Assembly: GCF_029407905.1 (NCBI RefSeq)
Contig: NC_073627.1
Span: 155,625,697-155,689,696, forward strand
DNA: 64,000 nucleotides
Source of the DNA: Bubalus kerabau
Lineage: Eukaryota > Chordata > Mammalia > Artiodactyla > Bovidae
Direction of reading: 5' to 3'
How positions within the stretch are numbered: the stretch's first letter is position 1; every line of letters starts with the position of its first letter. The notes under the pieces are model-generated. The model had not been told where the DNA came from. It saw nothing but the letters and a program-made list of their open reading frames with translations, and searched no databases. Below are positions 10,669-22,949 of this stretch, piece by piece. The translations under genes were made by a program, and so were the position numbers.

Positions 10669-10940
10669 CATTTTTTTTTAACTTTTTATTTTGTATTGGG
10701 ATATAGCCAATTAACAATGTTATGATAGTCTCAGGTGAACAGCAAAGGGACTCAGTCATACATACACAGGTATCCATTCTCCCCCAAATGCCCTCCAATC
10801 CAGGCTGCCACATAGCATTGAACAGAGTTCCATGTGGTATACAGTCGGTCCTTGTTGGCTATTCATCTTTAATAGAGTAGTGTGTACATGATCATCCCAA
10901 ACTCCCTAACTGCCCCTCCCCCCAGCAACCATAAATTTGT
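10669..10940 (-). mobile_element. Ruminant/artiodactyl L1 3' UTR, antisense
   Basis: Reversed L1 3' end. After a T-run it reads TTTTATTTTGTATTGGGATA, GTCTCAGGTGAACAGCAAAG, GGCTGCCACATAGCATTGAA and GGTCCTTGTTGGCTATTCAT. It is flanked by an exact 11-bp target-site duplication, AAAACTAACTT, at 10658-10668 and 10941-10951. It is therefore a separate, 5'-truncated insertion. Confidence 0.92.
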
Positions 10941-10951
10941 AAAACTAACTT

Positions 10952-11294
10952 TAAAATCCTAAAAAAAAAAAAAAGAAAGAAAAAGAAAAAAAGAGGGGAA
11001 AAAAAGCAATTTTCAACTCTTTTTTCAGATTGAATCAGATAATTTTCTAGCCAAAAGTCCTAATCCACCTGTAGCATTCTACCAGTGTACCTTTATATTA
11101 AGTTGTGCTCTATGTATGGCACATATAATTTTAAATTTCAGTTGGTGTAATTTTGAATAAGATACAAGAATACTCATAGCTAGATGGTGCTGAGTACAAA
11201 AAGCATTCTGCCCACAATTAACAGAGTGAAGCCTGTAGTGTCAGTTGAGAGATCAATTCATGAAAGAGGTTGTTGGACTCAGATGTGACTTTCA
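10952..11294. other. A-rich tract then unassigned sequence
   Basis: Bases 10961-11009 are an A/AG-rich low-complexity run. The rest shows no recognised repeat or gene. Confidence 0.5.
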
Positions 11295-11430
11295 AATCTA
11301 GCACTGCAATGTTTTATCTGTACAGCTTTGGACACAATTCATTTCTCTGAGTCTCAGCTTTCCCATCTGTGTCAACCTCACCAAGCTGTTGGGACTGTTA
11401 TAAAGACAACATACATTGTCTATTTCACTT
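11295..11430 (+). repeat. MIR SINE fragment
   Basis: The core and downstream part of MIR are readable: GCTTTGGACACAATTCATTT, CTGAGTCTCAGCTTTCCCAT, TGTTGGGACTGTTATAAAGA. These match the usual order of 'ttgggcaagttactt', 'tgagcctcagtttcc' and 'ttgtgaggatt' at the level expected for this old family. Confidence 0.7.
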
Positions 11431-11555
11431 AGATGATGTGTAAAATATGGGAGGATAACCGCATCTAATTAGCAGGGACCCGTCTTCTAGAACAAGTACT
11501 TTGAAAAGTCAATGAGAGGGAGAAAAAGCCCCCAGGGGACAGAGCTTCTACAAGT

Positions 11556-12270
11556 GTGCTGTCAACTGAAAAAGTGTACAACCTAAAAGTTGAGAATTGT
11601 ATTTTATTTGACAGACGAAATTGAGGACTTGAGCCTGGGAGGTAACCTCTCAGATTGCTCTGAGAGACTGTTCCAAAGAGGTAAGGGAAGAGACAGGATA
11701 CACAGGAGTTTTTGTAGCAAAGACTACATAGTTGAAACACAAAAAGATTATTGTTAATAAAGGAAGACCAGATATCTCAAGTTAAGGAAGTTAGCACTTT
11801 TCTATGCAAGGGAAGATGCAAAAGTCTGGGTTCATTAATATCATCCCTTTGATATGCACCTCATCTGTATGTGGCCTCTCCCGTGCCTTTTCACCTTGAT
11901 TCTCCCTCAGGGTGCACCATAGGGGGTGGATGTGGGGGCGGGGGTGGGGGAGGTGGAAGGTGGGTACTGGGGGCTCTGACTGCTTGATGGAGAGCATCCT
12001 GTTTCCATTCTGAGTTTCCTCAAACAAATTACTGGAACTGTCCCTTCTCCCTTAGAGGCCCACCTGTCCCAGGAAGGTGTCAGGGGCTCCAGCATCTGCC
12101 CTGCAGTCCCCAGCTGGCCGTCTGAAAACAGCTTTGAGGATCAAAGAACCTTTGCAATGATACAAGACTTAGAGATCAAGGAGACTCACCTGCTCTTTCA
12201 AAGGATCTGAAAGAATGTCCTGTTCAGGGAGGCTCGGAGCCTGTCTGTGAATTTAACCCAAGGGAGTTTC
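11556..12270 (-). mobile_element. LTR-like ruminant repeat (solo LTR candidate)
   Basis: An interspersed repeat I recognise as a common ruminant family. Blocks include GTGTACAACCTAAAAGTTGAG, TTTTATTTGACAGACG, CCAGATATCTCAAGTTAAGG, TTTGATATGCACCTCATC and GGAACTGTCCCTTCTCCCTTAG. Read on the minus strand it has an AATAAA polyadenylation signal close to the left end, as an LTR should. A G-rich quadruplex-prone tract lies inside at 11922-11950. No retroviral genes flank it. The exact family name and ends are uncertain. Confidence 0.55.
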
Positions 12271-14066
12271 AATTACAAGATGAATGATACAAACTGATGG
12301 TTTACGCACATGGCCAAGGAAATGGAAGGAAGAGACCAGGGCCTCCCAATGACCACAGCTCTTCCCTGTGTGTCTGGGAGGCAGCCAAGAGGAGTTCCAG
12401 TCAGGCAGGGCGCAGTGCCAAGGTCATTGTGAGGTGTGACCACAACCTGGTGAAACTGTAGAAAGATTAGAGGAAGGTTGCAGACTAAGACGGGGAGGAG
12501 GGCGAAAGGGAGAGAGCAAAGGCAGAAAAGACAGCAAGATCCTTTAGGGATAGAGAACAATGCTTTATAAATCATTATAAATGGCATGTCTTAAAATAAA
12601 TAAACTGCATGTCTTAAAGGCCTCCATCCTGTCGTCTCTCAGAAGGCAAGCCCAGCTCTGGGAAAACTGCTGACAACTTTCAGGGAAATAAACCCATCTC
12701 TTTGCATGGCATGAATATACCCTTTAAAATGGGGCAGGGGGAATCTCGTACCTCCTTATTCCTGAGGGGCACCAGGCTCAATTGCTTTGCAAAGCCCTAT
12801 TGCTGTCTGCTATTGTCACAAATTTTGTGATTTCCTCTTCTCAGACGACCGTGCTTAGATGGCAGTGGAAACAGTGACTTAACACAGTGAACTGTCTTTC
12901 TGTGAGTCAGACGAGGGATATTTATTTTGTTTTGACCCACATGTATTTGCAGTCACATCATGCCAGTTATGGCTTGGCTCTGTTACGCCTAGGATGGTTC
13001 CAAGCTCAGCCGAGCTTGTTTAAAGATAGCCCCGGCAGTCTCTCCCACAGGCCTAGGATGAGGTGACTGCACGAGCATCAGGGCCCCAGACTTGTGCTTC
13101 AGTTCCCGGAAAGTTAAGGCTGTTGTCCTTGCCTCACATCCCATGGGGGCTGCTGCAGTGCCGGGCCACAGAGCTATTCTCCCAGCAGGAGGATGGAGGG
13201 AAGGGAGAAACTCAGGCATGTACCTTTCACAGAGTTATCCTTCTCACAGGCCTGCAAGTGGGACACCTCAGAAATGTGCCTTAGTGCACCTCTGGCCATG
13301 TGGAATAAGTCCAGGCTCTGTCCCTGGGAAAGAAGAAAAGCACGGATGCAGGGTGGACCCTTTCCCCTCTTGCCCTCCTTCTAGAGATTTTAGGTGATTT
13401 CCAGTGAGCTACAATTTCCACTTTGGTTGTAGAAATTTTAATGCATTCACTGGATAAAAAACTCAAGTAAATCACTGAGCCTATTGACATGAAGAACTTC
13501 ATCTTTTCTAAATTCAATCAGATCTGGCTGGGTTGTTTAGCGCTAGTACTGTCCAGGAAAATAGGGAGAAAAGCCACACTCCATTTCCCTCTGAAGCAAG
13601 TCTGAGTTGGCCTGCCTCCCAGTACTCCCTTAAACAAGTCATGCTTGGGGTCCTTTCCCTGGTTTCTGGCAGTTTCCTTTTCTTTTTTAAAGATTTAAAT
13701 GTACACTATTTTCACCCCTGATATTCACAATACTCATCCTTTGGGCCAGTCTTCAAGTGGAAAGTAAAGCACCTGGTAACAGCCAAAGCATTACAGATCA
13801 GTGACCTTGATTCCTTTCACTATAACTAGAATGTTTTCCAAGGCTAAAATGTTGTTCATAGTTACACTGTATCCAGGATGGGTATACCCAGTGTAATGAA
13901 CCGATAGATACAAATATTCTTATCTCTTTTAGGTGAATGTGTGTTGTTCAATAAGACAGTTAATATACATTTTGTAAAATCAATTGTGAGTTATCTATTT
14001 AAATTATAGGTAATTCTCACTTTATTACATTTTAGAAAATATTTAGGATTTTCTCTACATAGTTTG
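12271..14066. other. Unassigned sequence, no gene seen
   Basis: No repeat family was recognised across about 1.8 kb. A 104-codon hydrophobic open frame on the minus strand (12273-12587) has no recognisable domain and starts at the edge of the LTR-like repeat, so I do not call it. Bases 13020-13400 are moderately GC-rich without a CpG island. Confidence 0.45.
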
Positions 14067-14265
14067 CATTTCCCTGGTGGCTCAGATGGTAAAGAATCTG
14101 CCTGCCATGCAGGAGACCCAAGTTTGATCCCAGGATCAGGAAGATCTGCTGGAGAAGGGAATGGCCATCCATTCCAGTATTCTTGCCTGGAGAATCCCAT
14201 GGACAGAGGAACCTGACAAGCTACAGTCCATGGGGTCACAAAGAGTTCCACACAACTGAGCAACA
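14067..14265 (+). repeat. Bov-tA SINE with (TA)n tail
   Basis: The head TTCCCTGGTGGCTCAGATGG carries a good pol III A-box-like block. Next come GTTTGATCCCAGGATC, TTCTTGCCTGGAGAATCCC, and the tail CACAACTGAGCAACA. The 3' tail has become a (TA)n microsatellite, a common origin for ruminant microsatellites. Confidence 0.95.
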
Positions 14266-14267
14266 GC

Positions 14268-14286
14268 TATATATATATATATATAG
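14268..14286. repeat. (TA)n microsatellite at SINE tail
   Basis: About nine TA units directly follow the Bov-tA tail. Confidence 0.95.
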
Positions 14287-17200
14287 TTTACAAAACAGAA
14301 ACAGAACTAGTCACTGAACTAATTCATTTTTAGCTGCAAATATCTTATTGCTTCACTATTTTAAGCTTCCATTTCTGTTCAGCCCCAAAGCAAAAGAAGC
14401 TGTCATGTGCTCCTCAAGCAAGGAAGACTCAGGTGCAGGGCAGAGTCACCTCCACATTCTTCTTGTGGGGAAGACACTGTTCATTCTCTTAAAAGGGCGG
14501 ACTCAAGCAACAGAAACACAGAAACATAGACATCTACTAGATTCTAAAAAAGTAATGCAATCATTGATTCATCTACCTGATGCCATGGGGCTTTGGCAAT
14601 CTACAGACAAATTCATTTCTTTTAGGCCAAATAAACTTACTCTTGGATTTTCCAAAAGCAGTGACCCATTCCCAACATGATCAGTTTCTTGTTTCCCTCT
14701 CCCAATTCAGCAGATGTGTTTGCCACTTCCCCACAATACACTGAAGACATGGACCAGAAACATCCCAAGGGAGTGAGCAGGACTGGTTTCCAGGATTCTT
14801 TCATGGTGAGGGAAAGTGGTTTTAGCCTATTGAAGGTCAAATATTTGAAAATAAAAAAAGCACATGTGTACCTACTGCAAACTGGAGCCCTCACTCAGCT
14901 TCTGACTCCTTATGGCCAAGCTGTAAGAGAAAGGCTCAGAATATCCAGGAAAAGTTCTGCACAAAAGGTGAAAAAGAGCATGGAAAAGAATAGCTGCTGT
15001 GCTGCTTAAAAGCTAGCGTTCTTCCTGTGGGATATTTTTCACAAACACCAAGATGAAGAATGACTAATCTCTAACAATTTGGTTGGGAAAGTTATCCTGG
15101 TCAACTCTCTTTTCACATATCTGAGACTAAGAGAAGCTTTCTGGCCAAACCACCCTGTGTACCTCTGATCCAATAGACAGTGTGCATACATGTGGCCAGG
15201 CTGATCCCTTTACAGGCTGGTGCTGATCTGATTTCATATCCTTCGGTTGTGTCTCTATGTTAGCTATTTAGACATTTGATAAATCACCGGGAGAAGTATT
15301 TTGAGTCATCACCATCCCAGTAGAGTTCTCCAAGTACAGGGTATTCATTAGTCAGCAACATGATCTCACCCACACTTTTGTAATGAATAGCTCTTATCTT
15401 TCCCAAGAAAAACAATGGGTGTATGGTCGTTCCAATAGGTATGTGTTTAGACCCACAGTGTAGAAATCAGCCCGTTTACAATGCAAAGCCCTTCTGAAGA
15501 ATGAAGTATTGAGCACTAATCCAAGAGAAGAGTCTCATCTAAGATTTAAGAACACTGATTTCATTTCTAAAAAATGTATCCAATTTTCAGTTCAAAAGCA
15601 ATTGAGTTCATGAAGCATTTCTATGTTTTTTAAAAAAATTCAGTAGAAGTTTAATTCACTGTTTTTAACTTGTTTTTCCCACTAAAGACAATTTTAGGTA
15701 TATCTAATTCATTTTTTTTCTCAAAAGGGAATGAAAGTAAACACCCAGTTTTAAGTTCTGATTCTTGGCAAAGCAAACTGGGTCCCTCTCTTGAAGGTGG
15801 GGCTTAACATTCCCAGACATCTTGCCTCTGCTGAGAAACACCCTGGTACCCTCACTGCTTAGATTTGAGGCTGCTGTGGGTCTGTGCTCCATCAGTCACC
15901 AGGAGTAGCCTTGAACCGTCTATTAGCAGCCTGGAGAGTCTCAGGTTGACGGCAGGGCTGTAAGAGAACCTATGAGGTCAGTGCGACCCTTTGCTCTTCC
16001 TTCAGGGTGTGTCGCTCTGCTCTGAGCAGCAGGAAGGGAAGGGGGCCTGGCTGGAGCTTTTATGACAATAAGTGGGGACTGTTCAGGATCCTGCTGCAGC
16101 TTTGCTCTCAAGTAAACACCCTCCCCCGTTGCCATGGCTTTCCCTCTCATCCACCAAACATCTTGCAAGGCAGAAGTGTGCTCCCCCAAAATGCAGGATG
16201 TAAAGAAAAAATTTTAAACTCATTCAAGAGGGAGGAGTTGCATTACCTAAGCCAATGTTTTAGATTATCTTGACGCCTTTGGAGCCTATGCTTGGGGTTA
16301 ATCACCCTCCTTTCTGGTTTTACTTTGATTTCCGATGCAAACATGGTCTGTGATCTTAACCAAAGCCAGTGTAGAGTCACACACACACACACACACATAT
16401 GCATGAGAAACAAGAGGAAAAAGGAATGTGATTCTTCACCCTGATAATACCAAAGACTTCCTTTATTCCACTTGGAGTTTTTCTCCTTTGGCTCTTGGCA
16501 AGGTTTTCTGTCCACTAGAGCATTCCTTTACAGGCTCAGACAGTCAACATATGTATTAGATCAGGGGCTTGCTCAGGAAGCTGGATGGACAGATAGCTCC
16601 TTACTTGTGTCATTTCAGAAGACACATCACTCAGTCACGGATGCATTCAGAGGCTGAAAATGTCTGAAGTCCCAAGGGGTGCAAGAACAGTGATGGTCAA
16701 TAAGACAGACTCCTCACCTTAAAAAAATTTCAAACTAGTTGGAAAGACAAGCAGTATGATGATTGCTAAAAGAGGGGTATCCTCAAGTATGTTGCCTGAT
16801 GAATTACACCAGGAACCTTCTCCAGCTTGCCTGCAGATGAGCCTCTGTCTCCCCTTCCACTTAGTGTCCTCTATCTTCCCCAGGGAAATGGCTCCTATGC
16901 TCAGACCACTGGGTGTGTGAACTCAAGCTCTTTTTGCTTTCCTGCAAAGCTGCTCTCACTTGCCCTGTGAAACAGGAGAGCAACAAGGATGGTGGGCTAT
17001 ACTAGAGCACCCAGTGTGTCCTGCAGCACCCACCCCAGCACAGCTCTGCCCAGGAGTAGGGAGGAAGGGACTCATGGGTCTATGCTGGTGTCACACCCAG
17101 GGCTCAGCCTGGTGTCAGAAGTAGTGGGGTCTTCGATGAAACCATCAAGCTGTTGAGGAGCTAATTACATAAGGAGGAGAACAGGTCAAGTGAGACCACC

Positions 17201-17344
17201 AAAGGCTGGTGGGCTTGGAGAGGAGACAGGATATGTGTGTCAGGGACTGGGAACTAGTTCAGCGGCCAGACTCACCTTGGGAAGGGAACAAAGAAAGACG
17301 AAGCCTCAGACAAGAGCAAAGGAAGAATGTGAATGGAGCCATAG
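14287..17344. other. Unassigned sequence, no gene seen
   Basis: Three kilobases without a recognised gene or confidently named repeat. An open frame at 14348-14680 and others here show no family motif. A (CA)n microsatellite lies at 16379-16398. The stretch around 16680-16790 may be very old L2. Confidence 0.4.
16379..16398. repeat. (CA)n microsatellite
   Basis: An uninterrupted CA run of about ten units that opens into ATATGCATG. It is not attached to a recognised SINE tail. Confidence 0.95.
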
Positions 17345-17680
17345 GAAATATTGTTGAGAATTCCAATGAGGTGCCAGGCACTGTCCCAGGCTCTGAGCTA
17401 CAGAAGTGAAGAAGTAGGTAGACCCCTACATTCATGGAGCAGCCAGGGGGTATAAAAGCAGGCTGCAGAGCAGCTAACAAGAAACTAATTCAGCTCACTA
17501 TAGGCAATGAGCAAAAATTTTAAGTCAAGAGAGTGATTGAGAGCAGGCTGAGAGCCGAAGGACAGGAAGGAGTCAGCTACACAAAGGCGAGGAGAGGAAC
17601 ATTCCCGGTGCAGCTGACACCTAGAGCCAAGGGCACATCCAGGAAGACCAGGGGGAAGGAATGAATTGCAACATTACCGA
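17345..17680 (-). repeat. L2 LINE 3' region, antisense (likely)
   Basis: Read on the plus strand this follows a reversed L2 3' end. AATGAGGTGCCAGGCACTGT is followed by a degenerate 'gctctgagctaca', then CATTCATGGAGCAGCC, then AGAGGAACATTCCCGGTGCAG. These correspond to the familiar 'gtgccaggcactg', 'ctcatggagctta' and 'gagcattccaggcag' blocks in the right order and spacing. Confidence 0.6.
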
Positions 17681-17956
17681 GCACCTGTCCATATGGGGCA
17701 GCATGCACACACACTCTGCTATTAGTAATAGTAGTATTATATCAGGTATTTATCCATTGAGTCTATTTATTAATTATTCACTGAATACAGCATAACTACA
17801 AAAACTGATATACATTATTAGTTAGGATGTGTCTGAATAATGATCATTTAGCTTATGACATTTATTCTTAAATATAAATGAGTTTCATTATTATTATTTG
17901 GAGGGGGCTTCATTATTTTAAAAACAAATGTTATGCTTATATTTCTCTATCTTGGG

Positions 17957-18075
17957 GACTTGCTTGGCAGTCCAGTGGTTAAAACTCTATGCTTCCAATG
18001 CCGGGAGAGTGAGTTCAATCCCTCATCAGGGAACTAATGTCCCATGTGCCATGCAAAAAAATAATTTTAAAAAAA
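17957..18075 (+). repeat. CHR-2 type SINE, short copy
   Basis: tRNA-derived SINE with GACTTGCTTGGCAGTCCAGT and GTGAGTTCAATCCCTCATCA (degenerate B box), ending in CCATGTGCCATGCAAAA. A target-site duplication flanks it: TTCTCTATCTTGG at about 17943-17955 and TTCTCTCTCTTGG at 18077-18089. Confidence 0.9.
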
Positions 18076-18089
18076 ATTCTCTCTCTTGG

Positions 18090-19029
18090 TCTTTCTTCCT
18101 TCACTCTGTGCTTCCTGTCCCCGCTCCTATGGTCATGACTGGATAAATCCTGTTCTGCAGGAGACAAGAAGCCTTCCATGTGTCATCCATTGGTTAATTC
18201 TAATTTTGAAAACAGAAAGATAGTACGTGATGATGACTTGAACACAAGTTTCAATTTTTTTATACCTATGACTGCTCAACCCTGACAGTCTGACACCCAT
18301 AACATCAGAAAAGAAGCCCAGCTGGAATTAATGAGCCATCTGGTCTACCCATCCATGTCTTTTTAAAATGGAAAATTGGAGGAGAAATCAGAATGAAAGT
18401 TCTCCAAATAATTAGAGTCCTCTGTGTTGGCCTAATACAAGGCAGATGAGGGCGTGACCTAAGGGGTGTCCAGATGACAACTGGGTCATGCTAACTGGGA
18501 ATGGGCTTTGACGTAAGTTGGTGAGGACCTGTGTCACCAGACTGAGCTTCATGGTTGGCTCAGCTCCTGGAGGCAGCCAGGCATGAGGCTCTTCCTCTGT
18601 CAGCTCGGTGTGTGTCCCCCAGCTTACAGTCAGTTGAAAAACATGCCTTCCCCAGTAAACCCAGTTTTTCTTCCCTGGAAAATCCTGTGTGGATCCCCAG
18701 AATTGGGACCCAATGCTTATTGGCTAAAACACTGGCCACATTAGTGACACTCCTTTAATACATAACAATGAATTATGTATTAATTCATTGTATCCCTCCA
18801 TGAAAGGAATCACTGCTCTCCAAAACTAAAAAAGTCTCCTCAGCATGAAAACTTTTCATGAAAACAAGAGAAAAATCTACTTCTATAAGAGAACTCCTTA
18901 GCCTCACAGGCTTCAGTCAAGGAGAAACTCAGTATACCTGGGTAAGAATCTAGAACAATTTAGGTCAGTAGATTAAACAGTTCTTAGAAATAGGACTATT
19001 TGCAAATTAGAAAGCCCTTGATGCAGAAG
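18090..19029. other. Unassigned sequence, no gene seen
   Basis: No recognised repeat or gene. Direct AT-rich repeats of TTAATACATAACAATGAATT type occur near 18755-18790, without larger structure. Confidence 0.4.
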
Positions 19030-19210
19030 AGGTCATTTGCATGCTGTAGATCCAGACTTCAGTTCCCTACTGAAACCCTTCCCCACCTGAGGTATAACTT
19101 TGAGAACAACTTAGTCGACCTCTGTCTCAGTTTTCTCATGTATAAAATGGAAAGAATAGTAATCGCTTTCAGTGGTTGGTGCAGGGGGTTAATATGATAT
19201 ACCCAGAACA
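19030..19210 (+). repeat. MIR SINE
   Basis: The MIR order is clear: AACTTAGTCGACCTCTGTC, TCAGTTTTCTCATGTATAAA, ATGGAAAGAATAGTAATCGC, then GGTTAATATGATATACCCAG and CAGCCCCTGACTG. The tRNA-like 5' part is strongly decayed. Confidence 0.75.
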
Positions 19211-20296
19211 GCCCCTGACTGTTTTTAACCTTCAATTTGGACTAACCAGGAAACACTTGACAGTGAAGTGTGAACAACATATTTTTAAGATGTTTCACTT
19301 GTAAGAACTTGTCCTTGATTACTTCAAAGAGCAGAGATAGACACTAATTCTGTTAGCTGAGGTCAGCACTAGCAGATCTAGAGGCTTCCTTTTTCTGGGG
19401 CCCGTCTGCCCGTCCCCTGCCTGTTGTCTCTTTGCAGGATTAGGCTACCAAGGCTTGAGTAGGGATTCTTGGTGCTGCTGTTTCCTTTGTCTATTGCTGT
19501 GCAACAAGACACCTCAAAAACAGCTTCTGGACTCACGGAGCTACAGCATAGGACCTGGCACAAAGCCATCTCTACTCCACGTGGGGCCCACTAGGGCCAC
19601 TCAGCTGATGCTGAAGGACCCAAGTGGCCATGCTCACACATTGGACACTGCTTCTGGTCCCCAGGCTGCCTGCCCAGCCCTCAGTCCAGCACCTAAGGGG
19701 CAAAGACCCCTTGAGACCTAGACCCAAAGATGGATGAACTCAGTTTGGTCGCATGTGCCTGTCTTGCTGATGGACACAAGCAGGTGGTCAAGGGCCCAGA
19801 GGGTGCTGTGGACTTCTTTGGGGACAGTGTGCTAAGCTGCTGGCTGGTGCCCTAGACTCAGAACCCCCTGCCTCTCCTTAGGACTGGGAGGGACTGGACT
19901 CTGAGAGGTGCAGAGGAAGTGAACGCCTCCACATCTGTTCAGGGCATGGATGCGTGGGCGGGATGAAGGAACGGAGGACGCAACAGAGACTGAGGAGGTG
20001 GCTTCAGGGAGCACCGAGGAGAAAAGCCCAGAGAGTGGAGGCTGAGGAGAAGGAAGAAACTGTGTGAGCAAGAGGGAGTGACCACTGGTGGGCACAGAAA
20101 AGGGAGTGCTTTCTCCAGGGAGCAATGACAAGAAACAAGTAGAGGGCAGTGTCCTTGGGCACAGGTTTGGGGCAGGGGGCGTCCGCGTGTCATAACCGCC
20201 TCTGTTAGAGCTTCTAACCTAGCCTGTGGAATACAATTCATTCCAATAGGTATTATCTGGGAGGAGAGATTATGAGCATTCGTTCTGAGTCTTTTC
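19211..20296. other. Unassigned sequence, no gene seen
   Basis: No named repeat. TGTCTATTGCTGTGCAACAA at 19487-19506 hints at an old LTR or DNA element end but is too short to call. Several overlapping open frames occur on both strands in GC-rich DNA around 19.8-20.2 kb with no recognisable motif. Confidence 0.4.
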
Positions 20297-20512
20297 TTTA
20301 ATTTTTAATCGGAGGCTGATTGCTTTACAATATTGTGTTGGTTTCTGCCATACATCAACGTGAATCAGCCATAGGTGTACATATGTCCCCTCCCTCATGA
20401 ATGTCCCTCCTACCTCCCACCCTGTCCCACCCCTCTAAGTTGTCACAAGGCGCTGGGTTGAGCTCCCTGCATCATACAGCAAATTCCCACTAGCTATCTA
20501 TTTTACATATGG
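20297..20512 (-). mobile_element. Ruminant L1 (L1-BT type) 3' UTR, antisense
   Basis: Reversed ruminant L1 3' end: GATTGCTTTACAATATTGTG, TTCTGCCATACATCAACGTG, ATGTCCCCTCCCTC, GGTTGAGCTCCCTGCATCAT, and TAGCTATCTATTTTACATAT. It is 5'-truncated to about 215 bp. It shares its sequence with the L1 copies at 23.9-24.2 kb (plus strand) and 38.5-39.0 kb (minus strand). Confidence 0.95.
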
Positions 20513-22949
20513 AAATGTTTACACGTCAATGCTACTCTCTCAGTTGAGTCTTTTTTTTTTAAAGGACCCCATAATACAAGCAAGTTCCCTCCTCTCCCAA
20601 CTAAAATTAGAAATAGTTCAGGGTGTGACGGTACCTCTGTGTACCCCATACCATTGGAAATGAGGTGTGCAGGGTCTCTGGATGTAGGTTCAGTAAGGAG
20701 TTTAGCTTTTAAATGAGATTTTCTGGTCTCTGAAGTAGTGCATGCAGTGAAGTCCCCTGTAGATGAATTCAGGGGGAGGGATGACTGGGCTCTTTGAGGC
20801 ACAGTTCTCAAAACTCCCATAAACTTTGCATTTATCTGTTTTCCAGAGTGAAAGACACGCACCTCTGCACAGCCTTCCCTGAAGTGAGAAAAGGAGGCTG
20901 GAGCCTTAGGGTGTTAAATCCAGGCTCATTGCCCTCATGGGCCATCCCAGGGTGAGGTTATCTAATACTGCTCCATGAAAGTTGCACAATGTCGTGGCCC
21001 TGACCTTCTGCCCCTTCTAGTCCCCAACAGGCCCTGCTCCCTGTCCTCTGTCTTGCAGCCACCCAGGAACTCACCGTCTCCCCCACAGTCCCATAGAGAG
21101 GACTATGACTGCTCCATCCAGGAACCTGGTGAGTGTGTGACCTCTGCTTAACCCTTCACCCCAGCCAGCCCTGATGGAGACACACTCACATGTACATGCA
21201 CACATATATACACAGGGAAGTACGTGAGTGCACACCCTGTACACACAAACATACACACGTCAACACACAGCATGAGGAAATACATGCATGACATGTGGAG
21301 ACACACACACACTTGAACCCTACTGCCTTTCATCCCTACAGACAGCAACAGAGAGATGAGGCTTGCTCAAAATGACCCTGTGCCTGCCCTTCCGCCGTGG
21401 TTGCTGGTGCTATCGAACCAGGTGAAGGAGTCCAAACTGCCCACCAGTGGATGAGAGAGGTCGAGCAATCCCTGGGAAGATCATCCAAGCCCCCTGTTGC
21501 TCCTACCCAGACCCACCACACTCAGCTGCCTGGATACCTTTCTCGATCAGAGAGTCATGCCTGTTTCATTTCTGGAAAGGATGCTATGTCCTGGGCACCT
21601 TGCCAAGTATTCTACACACCTCACCTCAGTTTATTCTCACAGCAACCCAGGAGACGAGCTGTCAACAGCGTGTGACTCCAGCCCGCTCCTTCAACAGCAC
21701 AGGCGGCCTTTGCCCCCTCAGAACCCTGGACACAAATAGCCCCAAAAGGAGGCCACGTGGCACAGCTGTGCTCTAGCCCCGCTGCAGAGTACACCTCTAC
21801 ACATGCAGCCGGGCCATGGGCAGCTTGGTCACCCCACCTTCAGCAGCTCCTGCCCCCCCAGGGTGTGCCTTCTTGGGCCCCACCCCATGACCAGAGCAGA
21901 AAAGGATGTTACCAGTGGCTGCTGCTTCCTACTTTCAGAAAAATTTCAAGAAAGTCTTCCCATCAGGTCATGGGGACTACCTGAGATTCAATGGAGTCTC
22001 ATCTTATAGCCGCCCGCCGCCCCCGTGCCTCGACCCCAGTCTGTTTCAGAGGATGTGTACCTCGGTGTTGTAACAAATTTCTGCCTCCAGGAAGCATTTC
22101 AGACAATAAATCCGAGTCCTGTCATTGAGATCTCCATGATCAAGTACAGGTATCTCCCTATTGTTGAAAGGGCATTTTGTACCACTTCGCTTTTATGCAA
22201 GACCTACCTTAGTACCTGTTTTCATGAAATGAAAAGAATCCAAAGAGAATTTTTGCTTTCAAGAACAAATACAAAGTGAACATAGGAAACAGCATTCAGT
22301 GTTTGCTTTGCAGGAAATGTTACAAGACATAGCCAAACTCCTTCCCCAGAAACCGCTCAGCGTCTCAACACTAAGCATCCACAGCTTTGAACGGTGCCCA
22401 TTAGCATCCATGCTTTATCTCAGCTGACCTTGTGCATCCAATAGCATGATGTGTCTAAGGTAATCACTCCGATTTATGAAGCTACTTCAGCTTATGAAAG
22501 GTCTCATAGGAGCACTCCACTTGCAGGCAGCAGAGAGACCTGTACTGAGGTCCCCAGTGTGTTCCCTACTTTCCGAGCCTGAGGACCCAAAATATTCCCA
22601 GAGTCACTGAGGCTAGCACCCACAGGTGGCTATTCCCCTGGGTGTGCTCCATGGAGCAGACATCATTGAGCCGTCAATGAGAATCTTATGTTTTCTTAAC
22701 CTGAAAAGACGGACATTTCTTAACACATTTCTGTTGTGAAATGAAGAGTGTCAGGCACCCTGAGTTATTATCACATTAGTCATTGCTGCCAAAATCTCTA
22801 TTCAATATGAAGAATGACAATCAAAGTATTCCTTTTCCCTCCAAATATTAAACCTGAATATTTTTACTAAATGAATGTACCCTGTGGTACATAGTAAGAA
22901 GAAAAATACAATAGGAAATGAAGTCTCACTTACAATCCACCCTAACCCA
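20513..22949. other. Unassigned, one weak candidate exon
   Basis: No repeat was named with confidence. Bases 21178-21310 are an imperfect CA-rich tract. A possible exon at 21059-21128 is listed separately. A C/G-rich cluster at 22009-22035 is short and isolated. Confidence 0.4.
21059..21128 (+). other. Weak candidate exon (splice-site pair)
   Basis: A 70-base segment is preceded by a long pyrimidine-rich tract ending TCTGTCTTGCAG and followed by a consensus-like donor GTGAGTGTG at 21129. Two of the three plus-strand frames are open across it. I do not recognise the peptide, and no partner exon was found. Such acceptor-donor pairs arise by chance in GC-rich DNA, so this is only a flag. Confidence 0.15.

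Noticed and set aside
12273..12587. 104-codon hydrophobic frame on the minus strand that could suggest a membrane protein
   Set aside because: Hydrophobicity comes from pyrimidine-rich sequence. There is no signal peptide layout or family match that I recognise.
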